From: an uncultured Chitinophaga sp.
Lineage (GTDB): Bacteria; Bacteroidota; Bacteroidia; Cytophagales; Cyclobacteriaceae
Direction: 5' to 3'
NCBI GenBank assembly: GCA_902168205.1
Contig: CABHOK010000007.1
Location: 647,180 to 711,179 of the forward strand
Length of the DNA: 64,000 nt
Within the stretch, counting starts at the first letter, position 1; each line of letters begins with the position of its first letter. The translations under genes and the position numbers were made by a program. Below the pieces are notes generated by a model. That model ran no database searches and had not been told where the DNA came from. It saw only the letters and a list, made by a program, of their open reading frames with translations. Positions 1 through 9,239 of this stretch are shown one piece after another.

Positions 1-1223
1 TCGAAGAAATCTACTTTAATACCCTTTACTCCCCATTGCTGTAATTTCTGAAATTCTTTTTTACGTGTTTCCGGAAATGCCATCAGATTTGCATAGCTCA
101 GGGTATCTTTCTCTCGTCCCATTCCTGAATGATACCATAATACTATACCTACATTTTTAGAACGCGCGTACTGTATCAGTTCCTCCATACTTCCGCCTTT
201 CATCTCGGGCCAGCCGGCATCGATCAAAGTATACTCCCAGGTCATGTCTGCTGTAAAATCTATATAGGCTTTCTGGACATCAAAGTCGCGCGTAGTACTT
301 CCGGCAGACCACCAGCTCCAGCTTGAGCGGCCGGGCTTGATCCATGATACATCTTTTATAACAGCGGGAGGATTGAGATTTGTTACGAGTGAAGTCTCCT
401 GTACAGTAGCCAGTGCGTTGCCAATAACAGCAGCACGCCACGGGGTTGTCCACGGCAACGTTGATACCGGCTCAGGATCGGCATCACTGGTTACTTCTTC
501 CTTCTCGGGAAAGCGAATGGTATATATAGCATTGTTATCCTTGTCTTCAAGATGTGTGCCGGGATAATGCTCATCCAGCGCTGCTTCGGTAATAAGAATC
601 CACAGGTTGTTAACGTTAAACAAGGCCGGGAATGCCCAACCCGCAGAATTCGGAGATTGTCCTCCTACTGCTATACCATTTTCATAGAACGCTTCGTAGC
701 AGGGCTTCTTTCGTACATTCATATCATACGGCTGTATCCATGCCACTGCATTTTTTGGAATGGCAAACCCCGACTCTTCATGAGTAATTTTATGCACTGC
801 TTTATCATTACCCGGAAAATGATAGCGATACGCTATGCCATCGTTATATGCCCGAAAGATGATATGTACTTTTTCTTTCTTTTCATTTTCGAAGACAAGA
901 GTAAGCTCACGTGCGTGGTTACGACACTGAAGCCGCCTGCCAACGGTGAGGGTATACGCCTCATCAAGCGTAGTTTCAGTTTTGGAAACGAATTTCAGGT
1001 TCTCGGAGAATTGCTGATCATCGCGTACAATTCCAAGGGGCGAAGATTCAAGTGCAGACCGATTCTCATACGCAACAGCATAGGATAACAGGGTACCGGA
1101 ACGCGAAACCACTACGTTAATTTTTTTATCCGGAGATGATACGCTCCACTCCTCCTTCTGCAAGGTATATCCTGAAGTAAAAGCAAATACAAGTAAGACA
1201 ACAGGAACAAGTCGTATGAACAT
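1..1223 (-). CDS. Glycoside hydrolase family 97 enzyme (partial, C-terminus off the left edge)
   Basis: The reading frame starts with ATG at 1223 and runs off the window after 407 codons. It begins with a hydrophobic signal peptide (about residues 1-20), so the enzyme should be periplasmic. Next comes the N-terminal beta-sandwich of GH97. The start of the catalytic barrel shows SWSWWS, and the visible end reads GIKVDFF with Asp at residue 405. GH97 enzymes are Ca2+-dependent alpha-glucosidases or alpha-galactosidases. An Asp in this KVDF position is, as I recall, typical of the retaining alpha-galactosidase-like members, while inverting SusB-like members use glutamates elsewhere. That assignment is an inference from a truncated protein. 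The gene lies 23 bp after the GH95 stop codon and is probably the distal gene of the same PUL operon. Confidence 0.88.
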   Translation of the reverse strand, partial: MFIRLVPVVLLVFAFTSGYTLQKEEWSVSSPDKKINVVVSRSGTLLSYAVAYENRSALESSPLGIVRDDQQFSENLKFVSKTETTLDEAYTLTVGRRLQCRNHARELTLVFENEKKEKVHIIFRAYNDGIAYRYHFPGNDKAVHKITHEESGFAIPKNAVAWIQPYDMNVRKKPCYEAFYENGIAVGGQSPNSAGWAFPALFNVNNLWILITEAALDEHYPGTHLEDKDNNAIYTIRFPEKEEVTSDADPEPVSTLPWTTPWRAAVIGNALATVQETSLVTNLNPPAVIKDVSWIKPGRSSWSWWSAGSTTRDFDVQKAYIDFTADMTWEYTLIDAGWPEMKGGSMEELIQYARSKNVGIVLWYHSGMGREKDTLSYANLMAFPETRKKEFQKLQQWGVKGIKVDFF

Positions 1224-1246
1224 AATATATAGTTTTAGCAAAGTAA

Positions 1247-3808
1247 TTATTGCGGTACAAGTGTGTAACGTTTTCCTTTCTCTGTATAAATCTCCAGCTC
1301 ATAACGCTGGCTATTATTCATTGGAACCAAGGTAGCATCTGCGCTTTTCTTATACGGAGGTACAGCAGCAGCTTCGGTGAGCGGGTTACTAGTTATACCC
1401 TCTGCTTTAAAGGCTCCGGGTTCCAATACTTTTGCAGGTATAGCTGTGCGAACGCGACACAGACCACCTTGTTCAGAATAAATAGTTGCCCTCTTAAGTT
1501 TGCCGTCACGCCATGCTATAGTTACTTCAAAAGCACCGCGTGCTTTTATACCGGCTATATTTCCCGCCGGCCATGCATCCGGAAGTGCGGGGAGTATATG
1601 CAATACACCGTCATAGCTTTGCAATAGCATTTCAGTTATACCGGCTGTAGCTCCGAAATTACCATCGATCTGAAAAGGCGGATGTGCATCAAAAAGATTG
1701 GGATAAGTACCACCGCCACCCATGGTTTCCTTTTTTGCCTTCGGATCTATATAGGTGAGTCCGTCCTTCAGAATTTTATAGGCATGATTACCATCGAGCA
1801 AACGCGCCCACCAGTTTATCTTCCATGCCATCGACCAGCCCGTGCTTACATCTCCGCGTTGCAGTAAAGATTGCCTGGCTGCAGCTGCAAGCTCTGGTGT
1901 ACGCACAGGTGATATCTGATTGCCGGGATGTAAACCAAAGAGATGAGACAAGTGACGATGCTTGTCTGCCGGATCATCCCAGTCTTTAAACCACTCCTGT
2001 AGCTGCCCGTGTTTTCCAATGCGATACGGATATAGCCTGTCCAATGACTGTTTCACCTGTTTTGTAAATGCATCGTCTATACCCAACGCAGTGGCTGCAC
2101 GCAGACAGTCTTCAAAGAGTTGTCGGGTAATCGCGATGTCCATGGTCGTAGCCATGCTTACCTGGTATTCTCTCCCATCGATCCTGAAAACATTCTCGGG
2201 TGAAGTGGATGGATTGGTTACCAGGTACCCGTCCGGACCTTCCACGAGCCATGCCAGCAGAAACTGTGCAGCTCCGCGCATCAGGGGCCACGCTTTATCG
2301 CTCAGAAATTTTGTATCACCGGTAAATATATAGTGTTCCCACAAGTGCGTACTGAACCAGGCACCACTCATCGGCCAGCATGCCCACCGTGCCTGACTGC
2401 GCGGGTCCCATTCATATCCACCGGGAGGAGATGTCTTCGCCCATACATCCGAGTTGTGGTGTGCACACCATCCTTCCGTTATACCATAATTGATGCGCGC
2501 TGTCTCAGCTCCGTTCAACGCGAGCTGTGCTATAAAATCCAGTAAGGGTATATGGCATTCCGAAAGATTGGTTGTCTCCGCGAGCCAGTAATTCATTTCG
2601 GTATTGATGTTCGTGGTATAATTACTTCCCCACGGTGGCTTCACGTGATCGTTCCATATGCCCTGAAGATTCGCAGGCAGCCCCCCGGCACGCGAGCTGG
2701 AAATCAAGAGGTAACGTCCATACTGATAATATAGTGTTACCAGGTTAGGATCGGATTGTCCCTGATTAAACCGCTGCATGCGCTTATCTGTCGGTAATTT
2801 TTGTGCTTCGCGGTCATTGCCGAGATCAAGTGTTACACGATTGAAGAGCGATTGATAATCTGCCAGATGTATAGCCCTGAGTTGCTCAAATGATTTCTGT
2901 GAAGCAGCATTCATATATAGGCGTGCCTCCGTTGCGGGATCTTTACCCTGTAATCCCGCGGATCGGTTATACCCGTTAAAGCTTGTTGCTTCCGTGAGGT
3001 ATATCGTTACAGCATCGGCTTTTGATATAGATAGACTAGTATCAGAGGCCGTGACTGTTCCTCCTTTCGCTTTTACCTGTAAATGCACTTCGAAGTTCAT
3101 TCCTTCACCGGTCCAGTCATCATATACTACCTGAAGAGGTTCGGACTCTCGATTAGCTACATGCATAGGAGCTTTACCGCGAAGGATAAGGTAGCCGTCT
3201 TGCTGCGATTGAACTTTGTACTTTAATTTACTCTGAAGGCGCACCTGAAAAGATATACTTCTCTTCTCACTGGCGGTGAGCTGCATCATCAATACATTGT
3301 CGGGATGGCTAATGAAAGTTTCGCGATTGTACACTACCCCACCCGTTGTAAAAGTGGTTTTAGTTATAGCGGAAGCCAGATCGAGGGAACGATTATACTT
3401 TCTCGCTACAGTGTCCTCCAGGGAAAAATCAAGAAAGAGATCAGCCATGTGCAGGTAACGCGCAGAGTAAGGGCCTTGCATCTTCTTCCAGTATGCTTCT
3501 GCCAGCGCGTAGTTACTTTCTGCTACAGCCTCTCGTACAAGCGGCAAATATTTAATAGCATTTGGATTGTTACCCGGATCCGGATAGCCCGACCACAGCG
3601 TATTGTCATTCAACTGCAGGCGTTCGTGCTGCACCCCACCAAACACCATGGCTCCAGTTTTACCATTACCTAACGGCAATGCTTCCTCCCATGCTTTAGC
3701 AGGTTGTGTATACCAAAGAGAAAGTGGCAGCTTTTGTGCTGCCGGTTGTGCACTCGCTATATATACCAGAAAGTAAACAAAAATAAAAATACATATTCTT
3801 TGTAGCAT
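1247..3808 (-). CDS. GH95 alpha-L-fucosidase (or alpha-L-galactosidase)
   Basis: 853 aa with an N-terminal signal peptide ending near ASAQ. The N-terminal beta-domain carries ALPLGNGKTGAMVFGG and the (alpha/alpha)6 barrel carries NINTEMNYW, STSPENVF and QIDGNFGATAG, which are hallmarks of GH95. By comparison with the bifidobacterial enzyme AfcA, the catalytic set should be Asn400 and Asn402, general acid Glu538 and Asp715. These are inverting exo-enzymes that remove alpha-1,2-linked L-fucose from galactosides, and some relatives take L-galactose. Length is normal for the family. It sits 226 bp after SusD and 23 bp before the GH97 gene on the same strand, so it probably trims fucosyl side chains of the glycan imported by SusCD. 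Confidence 0.93.
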   Translation of the reverse strand: MLQRICIFIFVYFLVYIASAQPAAQKLPLSLWYTQPAKAWEEALPLGNGKTGAMVFGGVQHERLQLNDNTLWSGYPDPGNNPNAIKYLPLVREAVAESNYALAEAYWKKMQGPYSARYLHMADLFLDFSLEDTVARKYNRSLDLASAITKTTFTTGGVVYNRETFISHPDNVLMMQLTASEKRSISFQVRLQSKLKYKVQSQQDGYLILRGKAPMHVANRESEPLQVVYDDWTGEGMNFEVHLQVKAKGGTVTASDTSLSISKADAVTIYLTEATSFNGYNRSAGLQGKDPATEARLYMNAASQKSFEQLRAIHLADYQSLFNRVTLDLGNDREAQKLPTDKRMQRFNQGQSDPNLVTLYYQYGRYLLISSSRAGGLPANLQGIWNDHVKPPWGSNYTTNINTEMNYWLAETTNLSECHIPLLDFIAQLALNGAETARINYGITEGWCAHHNSDVWAKTSPPGGYEWDPRSQARWACWPMSGAWFSTHLWEHYIFTGDTKFLSDKAWPLMRGAAQFLLAWLVEGPDGYLVTNPSTSPENVFRIDGREYQVSMATTMDIAITRQLFEDCLRAATALGIDDAFTKQVKQSLDRLYPYRIGKHGQLQEWFKDWDDPADKHRHLSHLFGLHPGNQISPVRTPELAAAARQSLLQRGDVSTGWSMAWKINWWARLLDGNHAYKILKDGLTYIDPKAKKETMGGGGTYPNLFDAHPPFQIDGNFGATAGITEMLLQSYDGVLHILPALPDAWPAGNIAGIKARGAFEVTIAWRDGKLKRATIYSEQGGLCRVRTAIPAKVLEPGAFKAEGITSNPLTEAAAVPPYKKSADATLVPMNNSQRYELEIYTEKGKRYTLVPQ

Positions 3809-4034
3809 GTACTAACCCTCCTCTTCAACAGACTATAAAATGGACCATTTCCCTTACAGTACTTTCAGATTTTATTTTGCGCTGCATGTCCTATTTTAAA
3901 ATTTATTCGTTACACTATACAGTTCCTTTACATCTTTAGGTGTGTTCCAAAATACCAGAGCCCTCGCATGTCAGGCCCTGGATTCTGAATAGCCGCTAAC
4001 GTAACTCCCTTATGAAATTTACCATGCTATCTAT

Positions 4035-5537
4035 CTATTGCCACGGTGGATTATTCTGCCACACGCCTTGCATAATGTCCATTTGTGATTGTGGAATAGG
4101 CCAGAGATATCCATCAAATTTTCGCTTGCTTCCATTCTGATGATACTGAATCGTAGGAATGATTTCATCGGCAATGCCCCAGCGAAGCAGATCATTGAAA
4201 CGTAATCCCTCATAAGCAAGCTCCACTCTTCTTTCATTCCGGATGTTCTCCTGTGTGAGTTCTGTTTTAGGTGGCATATTTACTCCGGTGCGGGTGCGCA
4301 CTGCATTCAACGCATCCAAGGCACGCGTGTCGGACACCTGTCCACTTTCAAACATCGCTTCGGCATATAGCAGGAGTAAATCGGCATAGCGCATCTTTAC
4401 TATATCCTGATCGCTAAGGTTCGAAGAGTTGGCTGTGCGTATGGTCGGATCAATCCATTTTTTGAAAGCCATGTTTGTAAAGGGTATAGCACTTTCGGAG
4501 ACACGACCATCGTTGGAGAAAGTACCCGTCTTGGTATTATTGATCCACGGATCTCCGCTCTGAAATATAGTCATCTTCAGGCGCGGATCTTTTTGTCCTG
4601 TATCCGGATTGATCTCATACGAATCACGCAACTTCGGTGTCGGGAAAACCGACATGCGACTGCTTACATACTGATCGAGCTGATGATAATCATCCGGTGC
4701 GGTATACATTACGGAGAACATGATCTCCGGATTGTTCTTCTGCTCATTAAAAAATATACCGGAATAATTTGTATGCAGCCTGAACGGATTCTGTGAATCA
4801 CCAATGAGACTCCAGGCCACATCGGCTGCTTCGGCAAAGCGCTGATTATTCATCAGAATACGTACCTTCAGCATAATTGCACTTCCCCTCACGGCATGTC
4901 CATCGGTATAGGCAACATTGGGCAATCCCGCTATAGCGATATCAATATCTTGCAGCAATTGCTCCACGATCTGCGCTTTAGGCGTACGGGGTGTCTGATT
5001 GTAATCTCCTTCTATACCCTGTTGCAATGTCAGCACGAGGGGAACATCTCCGTATAGCTGCACCAGTTCATTATAGAAATAGCAACGATTAAAGAGTGCT
5101 TCACCTTTATACTTGTTATAGTTGGTTTCTGAAAGTATACCTTTTACCTGATCGATATTATCGAGGAAGTAATTTGCTTTAGCTATAGCATTGTAACAAT
5201 CGCTCCAGAACTGATTGATCGCACCACCGGTGCTGGGATTGATTCCCCCCTGCATGATGCCCTGATACCCGGCAAAGCTTGAAGTAATGATCGCGTTGTC
5301 CGATAGAGCTTCAATGTCCATAGCCACACCGTTGGCTCCACGTACCGAACCAAATATACTGGTACGGTAACCGGAGTACGAAGCCGTTAACGCAGCCTGT
5401 GCATCCTGCTCGGTCTTCCAGAAATCTTTCGAATCAATTTGCGTAAGTGGTTCCTTATCCAGCAGATCGCTGCAGGCTGTCAATATAGCAACCAGTGCAA
5501 TCAGGTATATATATCTGTTTTGTTTCATTGTCATCAT
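4035..5537 (-). CDS. SusD/RagB family outer-membrane glycan-binding lipoprotein
   Basis: About 500 aa. The start is one of three closely spaced ATGs (5537, 5534, 5528), and I use the first. It lies one base after the SusC stop codon, so the pair is translationally coupled. The N-terminus is a type II signal peptide with lipobox LTAC followed by SDLLDKEPLTQ, the usual SusD start. The interior has the SusD pattern of TPR-like helices, and the C-terminus has the RagB/SusD signature NIRNERRVELAYEGLRF. SusD proteins form the lid on the SusC channel at the cell surface and bind the target oligosaccharide. An upstream extension to 5630 would overlap SusC and has no signal peptide, so I reject it. 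Confidence 0.95.
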   Translation of the reverse strand: MMTMKQNRYIYLIALVAILTACSDLLDKEPLTQIDSKDFWKTEQDAQAALTASYSGYRTSIFGSVRGANGVAMDIEALSDNAIITSSFAGYQGIMQGGINPSTGGAINQFWSDCYNAIAKANYFLDNIDQVKGILSETNYNKYKGEALFNRCYFYNELVQLYGDVPLVLTLQQGIEGDYNQTPRTPKAQIVEQLLQDIDIAIAGLPNVAYTDGHAVRGSAIMLKVRILMNNQRFAEAADVAWSLIGDSQNPFRLHTNYSGIFFNEQKNNPEIMFSVMYTAPDDYHQLDQYVSSRMSVFPTPKLRDSYEINPDTGQKDPRLKMTIFQSGDPWINNTKTGTFSNDGRVSESAIPFTNMAFKKWIDPTIRTANSSNLSDQDIVKMRYADLLLLYAEAMFESGQVSDTRALDALNAVRTRTGVNMPPKTELTQENIRNERRVELAYEGLRFNDLLRWGIADEIIPTIQYHQNGSKRKFDGYLWPIPQSQMDIMQGVWQNNPPWQ

Positions 5538-5538
5538 A

Positions 5539-8500
5539 TCATAATGTTGCACGTACGCCAAAGGAATACAAAGTAGACTGCGGGTAAATAGCTGCGCGGG
5601 CCGAGCCGGTGGCAGTGCGCTCGGGATCAAGTCCCTGGAAAAATTTGGTAAAGGTCACCAGGTTGTCCGCCGATGCGTATAGTCTTAACGACTGTATCTT
5701 TACCCGCTGACTCCACGCCGTTGGTATAGTATATCCCAGTTGAATGTTCTTGATACGCATGTATGAAGAATTGCCCAGCCAGAACGTTGAGTTTTGCGAA
5801 TTCGGTGTATAGCCACTGTCTACGAATACATGAGGAATAGAATTGGATGTTCCCTCGCCATCCCAGGCATCGGTCTTCCACCACGTAGGCGGTGCAGATG
5901 CCTGGTTGAAAGGCGATACACCCCAGCCGGTCACATACGTCTTTCGTCCATATACACCCTGAACAAAAACACTCAGGTCAAATGACTTATAGCTTGCCGA
6001 CAGATTTATACCGTAGTTGAATTTCGGGAAGACACCTTCTACGGTTGTCCGATCGTATGTGAGATCAATTCTTCCATCCGGTATACCTTCTGGTCCGCTT
6101 ATATCTTTGAACTTGAGATCGCCCGGCTTGGGTGCAATACTCGTATACGAAGTTGTAGGACCATTATCAATCTCGGCCTGGCTCTGATATATACCATCTT
6201 GTATCAACACATAATATGTATTATAGGGAAGACCTTCCTGCCGGATGTTTACACCGCTGATCTCGCGTGCACCAAAACGGATAAGTTTATTCCGGTATGT
6301 CTCCAGGTTTGCATTGATGCTATAGCTGAATTCACCAATCTTGTTACGATGGCCCAGCATAAATTCCCAGCCCGTATTTTCCAGTATACCATCATTTATA
6401 GTCGGTGCGTTTATACCGATGTGATCCGGCACCTGCAAACTCCGAAGTATATCTTTGGTAGTCTTTTTATACCAGTCAACCGAACCGGTAAGTCTTGCAT
6501 TGAAAAGTGCGAAGTCCAAACCGAAATCCGTAACCGTTGTTGTCTCCCATTTAATATTTGCATTGTTGATCGAGCGCCTGCTGATGCCTTGCGCCAGGGA
6601 ACCGTTAAAGCTATAATCCAGTGTCTCATCGTCAGGAGCAGTGGATATATTCAGAATATTCTGGTATGGATAGTTACCTATATTTTGATTTCCGAGTTGT
6701 CCCCAGGAGCCGCGTACTTTCAGTTCATCCAGCCAGCCTATACCTTTCATAAACTGCTCTTCAGTAATGCGCCATCCACCGGATACCGAAGGGAACAACG
6801 CCCACCGGTTATTCTTCGGAAAGCGTGATGATGCATCGTAGCGGAAGCTGGCCTCCAGAAGATATTTACCTGCAAAGTCATAATTTACTCTTCCGAAAAA
6901 GGACTGTATAGCCCACTCGTATGCATTGCTTCCGTTCGTCTGGCTGGCAGCCGGAGCTACAGCAAGTTCCCACAACTCGGTTGAAGGCAGTTTGGTACGA
7001 TACGCATCAAGCCGATCATAGCGATAGCTCTCCTGTTGATATCCCGCCAATGCACTTACTGAATGTACCGTTGAAAATGTTTTGGTATAGTTCAATGTAC
7101 CAAACAATGTATACTGGTTCTCGCGTGTGTTACGTTGTGCAAGTGAATGTGCACCTCCGTTCCAAACGGATCCCTGGTTGTGTATACCGTTGGCATCCGG
7201 AAAGAATTCATATCCTACGGATGAGACAACAAGTGCTTTCCCCATCTCTTCTTCAAAACGAACCGATCCTTTTACTTCTGCACTCAGTCCTTCGATGATG
7301 GATACGTTGAGATAAGGACTGAATAACAAATAGCTGTTCACAAATTCTTTGCCCCCTCCTGCTGTTGCTATAGCAATTGGATTTTTGTTACCGCCTTTAT
7401 TTTGAAAAGCATACGCGGTATATCTGCCACTGCCATCGGCAAGTTGCGGTGTGCTGGTGGGTGGTGCGGCGTACGCAGAGAGCATCTGATCTTCCGAACT
7501 GTTTGAATCGATTAACTGCGGACCGGTGTTACCAGTTGTGAGTGCAGTATCGTGTCGCTTACCGCGCGCCATGGAAATGTTACTGCCAAACGTTACGCGG
7601 CTTCCTAAATTTGTTTTGAAGTTTACCTGCGCATCGTAACGTTTATAGTCAGTGGCAAGCAGCAGGCCTGTCTCATCCAGCACACCAAAGCCTACATTAA
7701 ACGTTGTGCCGGCCTTACCACCATTCACACTCAAAAAGTGTTTCTGAATGGGTGCTCTGCGAATAAGATAACTTGTCCAATCAGCGCTTGGGTATTGAGC
7801 CGGATCTGTAAGAGCACCCTGCCGGTACATTTCAATCTGTTCATCGGTATAGCGCCACTGTGTTTGCCGGCCGGAGTGATCGATCGCCTTGTTCATCAGC
7901 TCCATATACTCTACGGAGTTCGTTACCCGGTCGGTCTTGATCGAAGGATTCTGCGTAGAGTAATTATAGTTATAGTCTATGCTAAGCCGGCCTTCTTTCC
8001 CTTTCTTGGTTGTTACGAGTATAACTCCATTCGCAGCACGTGAACCATATATAGCAGCCGATGCAGCGTCCTTCAGTACGGATATATCTTCAATCACATT
8101 CGGGTTTAGCAATTCAAGTTTACCTTCCACACCATCGATCAGCACCAGCGGATTACTTCCGGCAGAACTGAATGTACCTTGTCCGCGAATGCGTATCTGG
8201 TTACTTTCATCGCCCGGTGCCGAAGAGTTCTGTGTGATCTGTAAACCCGGAGTGCGACCTTGCAACAGCGCTACGGTACTCGGCGCCTGCCGCGTAGTGA
8301 TCTCCTCTCCCGTTACCGTTGAGACAGCTGCGGTCATATTTACTTTCTTCTGTGTTCCATAGCCCACCACCACCACTTCACTGAGTGTTTGTACATCGGG
8401 CTGCAGGGTTATGTTGAGCGTTGTCTTTCCCTCGAGCGGAATACGTTGTGTCTTATAGCCTATAAAGGAAAAGACAAGTATAGCATCCGGATTGGATACC

Positions 8501-8718
8501 GTGAGACTATATTCTCCCAGCGCATCCGTAGTTGTACCGGTAGCAGTTCCTTCAATCATAACACTGACACCGGGTAGTTCACTGCCGTCATCCGAAACAA
8601 TCTTTCCTTTTACCTGTTGTGCCTGCGATGCCTGGCAAAAGAGCAATACTACCGCAGTGAGTCCAAATCCTATGCGCAGCGTGTTTATACTATCTTGTAA
8701 TATTCTTTTCATACGCAT
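5539..8718 (-). CDS. SusC/RagA family TonB-dependent outer-membrane transporter
   Basis: 1059 aa. After a signal peptide (about residues 1-33, ending QASQAQ) comes a carboxypeptidase-regulatory-like Ig domain (about 35-110). Next is the SusC TonB-box-like segment LSEVVVVGYGTQKK, then the plug domain with LIDGVEG and VLKDAASAAIYGSRAANGVI. The rest is a 22-stranded barrel ending in the typical aromatic-rich LYSFGVRATL. Length is typical. There is no STN/anti-sigma-interacting domain, which fits control by the neighbouring hybrid two-component sensor rather than by an ECF sigma factor. SusC takes up oligosaccharides across the outer membrane using TonB energy and is encoded directly before its SusD partner. 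Confidence 0.96.
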   Translation of the reverse strand: MRMKRILQDSINTLRIGFGLTAVVLLFCQASQAQQVKGKIVSDDGSELPGVSVMIEGTATGTTTDALGEYSLTVSNPDAILVFSFIGYKTQRIPLEGKTTLNITLQPDVQTLSEVVVVGYGTQKKVNMTAAVSTVTGEEITTRQAPSTVALLQGRTPGLQITQNSSAPGDESNQIRIRGQGTFSSAGSNPLVLIDGVEGKLELLNPNVIEDISVLKDAASAAIYGSRAANGVILVTTKKGKEGRLSIDYNYNYSTQNPSIKTDRVTNSVEYMELMNKAIDHSGRQTQWRYTDEQIEMYRQGALTDPAQYPSADWTSYLIRRAPIQKHFLSVNGGKAGTTFNVGFGVLDETGLLLATDYKRYDAQVNFKTNLGSRVTFGSNISMARGKRHDTALTTGNTGPQLIDSNSSEDQMLSAYAAPPTSTPQLADGSGRYTAYAFQNKGGNKNPIAIATAGGGKEFVNSYLLFSPYLNVSIIEGLSAEVKGSVRFEEEMGKALVVSSVGYEFFPDANGIHNQGSVWNGGAHSLAQRNTRENQYTLFGTLNYTKTFSTVHSVSALAGYQQESYRYDRLDAYRTKLPSTELWELAVAPAASQTNGSNAYEWAIQSFFGRVNYDFAGKYLLEASFRYDASSRFPKNNRWALFPSVSGGWRITEEQFMKGIGWLDELKVRGSWGQLGNQNIGNYPYQNILNISTAPDDETLDYSFNGSLAQGISRRSINNANIKWETTTVTDFGLDFALFNARLTGSVDWYKKTTKDILRSLQVPDHIGINAPTINDGILENTGWEFMLGHRNKIGEFSYSINANLETYRNKLIRFGAREISGVNIRQEGLPYNTYYVLIQDGIYQSQAEIDNGPTTSYTSIAPKPGDLKFKDISGPEGIPDGRIDLTYDRTTVEGVFPKFNYGINLSASYKSFDLSVFVQGVYGRKTYVTGWGVSPFNQASAPPTWWKTDAWDGEGTSNSIPHVFVDSGYTPNSQNSTFWLGNSSYMRIKNIQLGYTIPTAWSQRVKIQSLRLYASADNLVTFTKFFQGLDPERTATGSARAAIYPQSTLYSFGVRATL

Positions 8719-9239
8719 ACAGGTTTAGTTTCCGAAACTGGATTCGTGTGCTGTGCTATATGTCTCAAATGACATATACCGGACCGGAGTAACAACCGCA
8801 TACCCGTTGTTACTATACCGGCTGAATTCACTGGATTGTGTTTCATAACAAATGATGGTTTAGGGGCTTCGTGGTATATTTTACCTGCACCGACAGATCA
8901 CGCGATGAAAATTACTTCCTTACGCAATCGTTTGATGCACGGCTCAATTTTGCGCCTAAACCTTTATTATCGGGGTATAAAAACTGTTCAAATACAGGAA
9001 GAAATCGTTCGTAGCATGGATTTTTAGCAGTATAGATCGAAATGCCACACATTATCGGGCAGGAAGTCCACGTGCGATGATGTATATCTCCGAAAAATAA
9101 AATTCACCGCAATAAATATAGTATCACGGTCTGGCGATTCGGCTGGATATACTTTAAAAGACATAAAGAGACAATCCGTTTCCGCAGCGCAGAACGGTAC
9201 AGGTATATATTCAGATCATGTATGACTCCTAACAGCCCG
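8719..9239. promoter_or_regulatory. 521-bp intergenic region upstream of susC with two strong hairpins
   Basis: No gene is seen here. It contains the expected promoter and leader of the susC operon (minus strand). Close to susC are two perfect inverted repeats: ATATGTC at 8758-8764 with GACATAT at 8771-8777, and GTAACAAC at 8789-8796 with GTTGTTAC at 8806-8813. They could fold in the susC 5' leader or be sites for the divergently encoded sensor-regulator. I found no clear CAAAnnTA box (the minus-strand Bacteroidota -7 element). The half next to GH2 shows nothing recognisable. Confidence 0.45.

Noticed and set aside
552..1088. Plus-strand ORF opposite the left-edge gene
   Set aside because: It is a shadow of the GH97 gene on the other strand, whose translation has signal peptide and family motifs.
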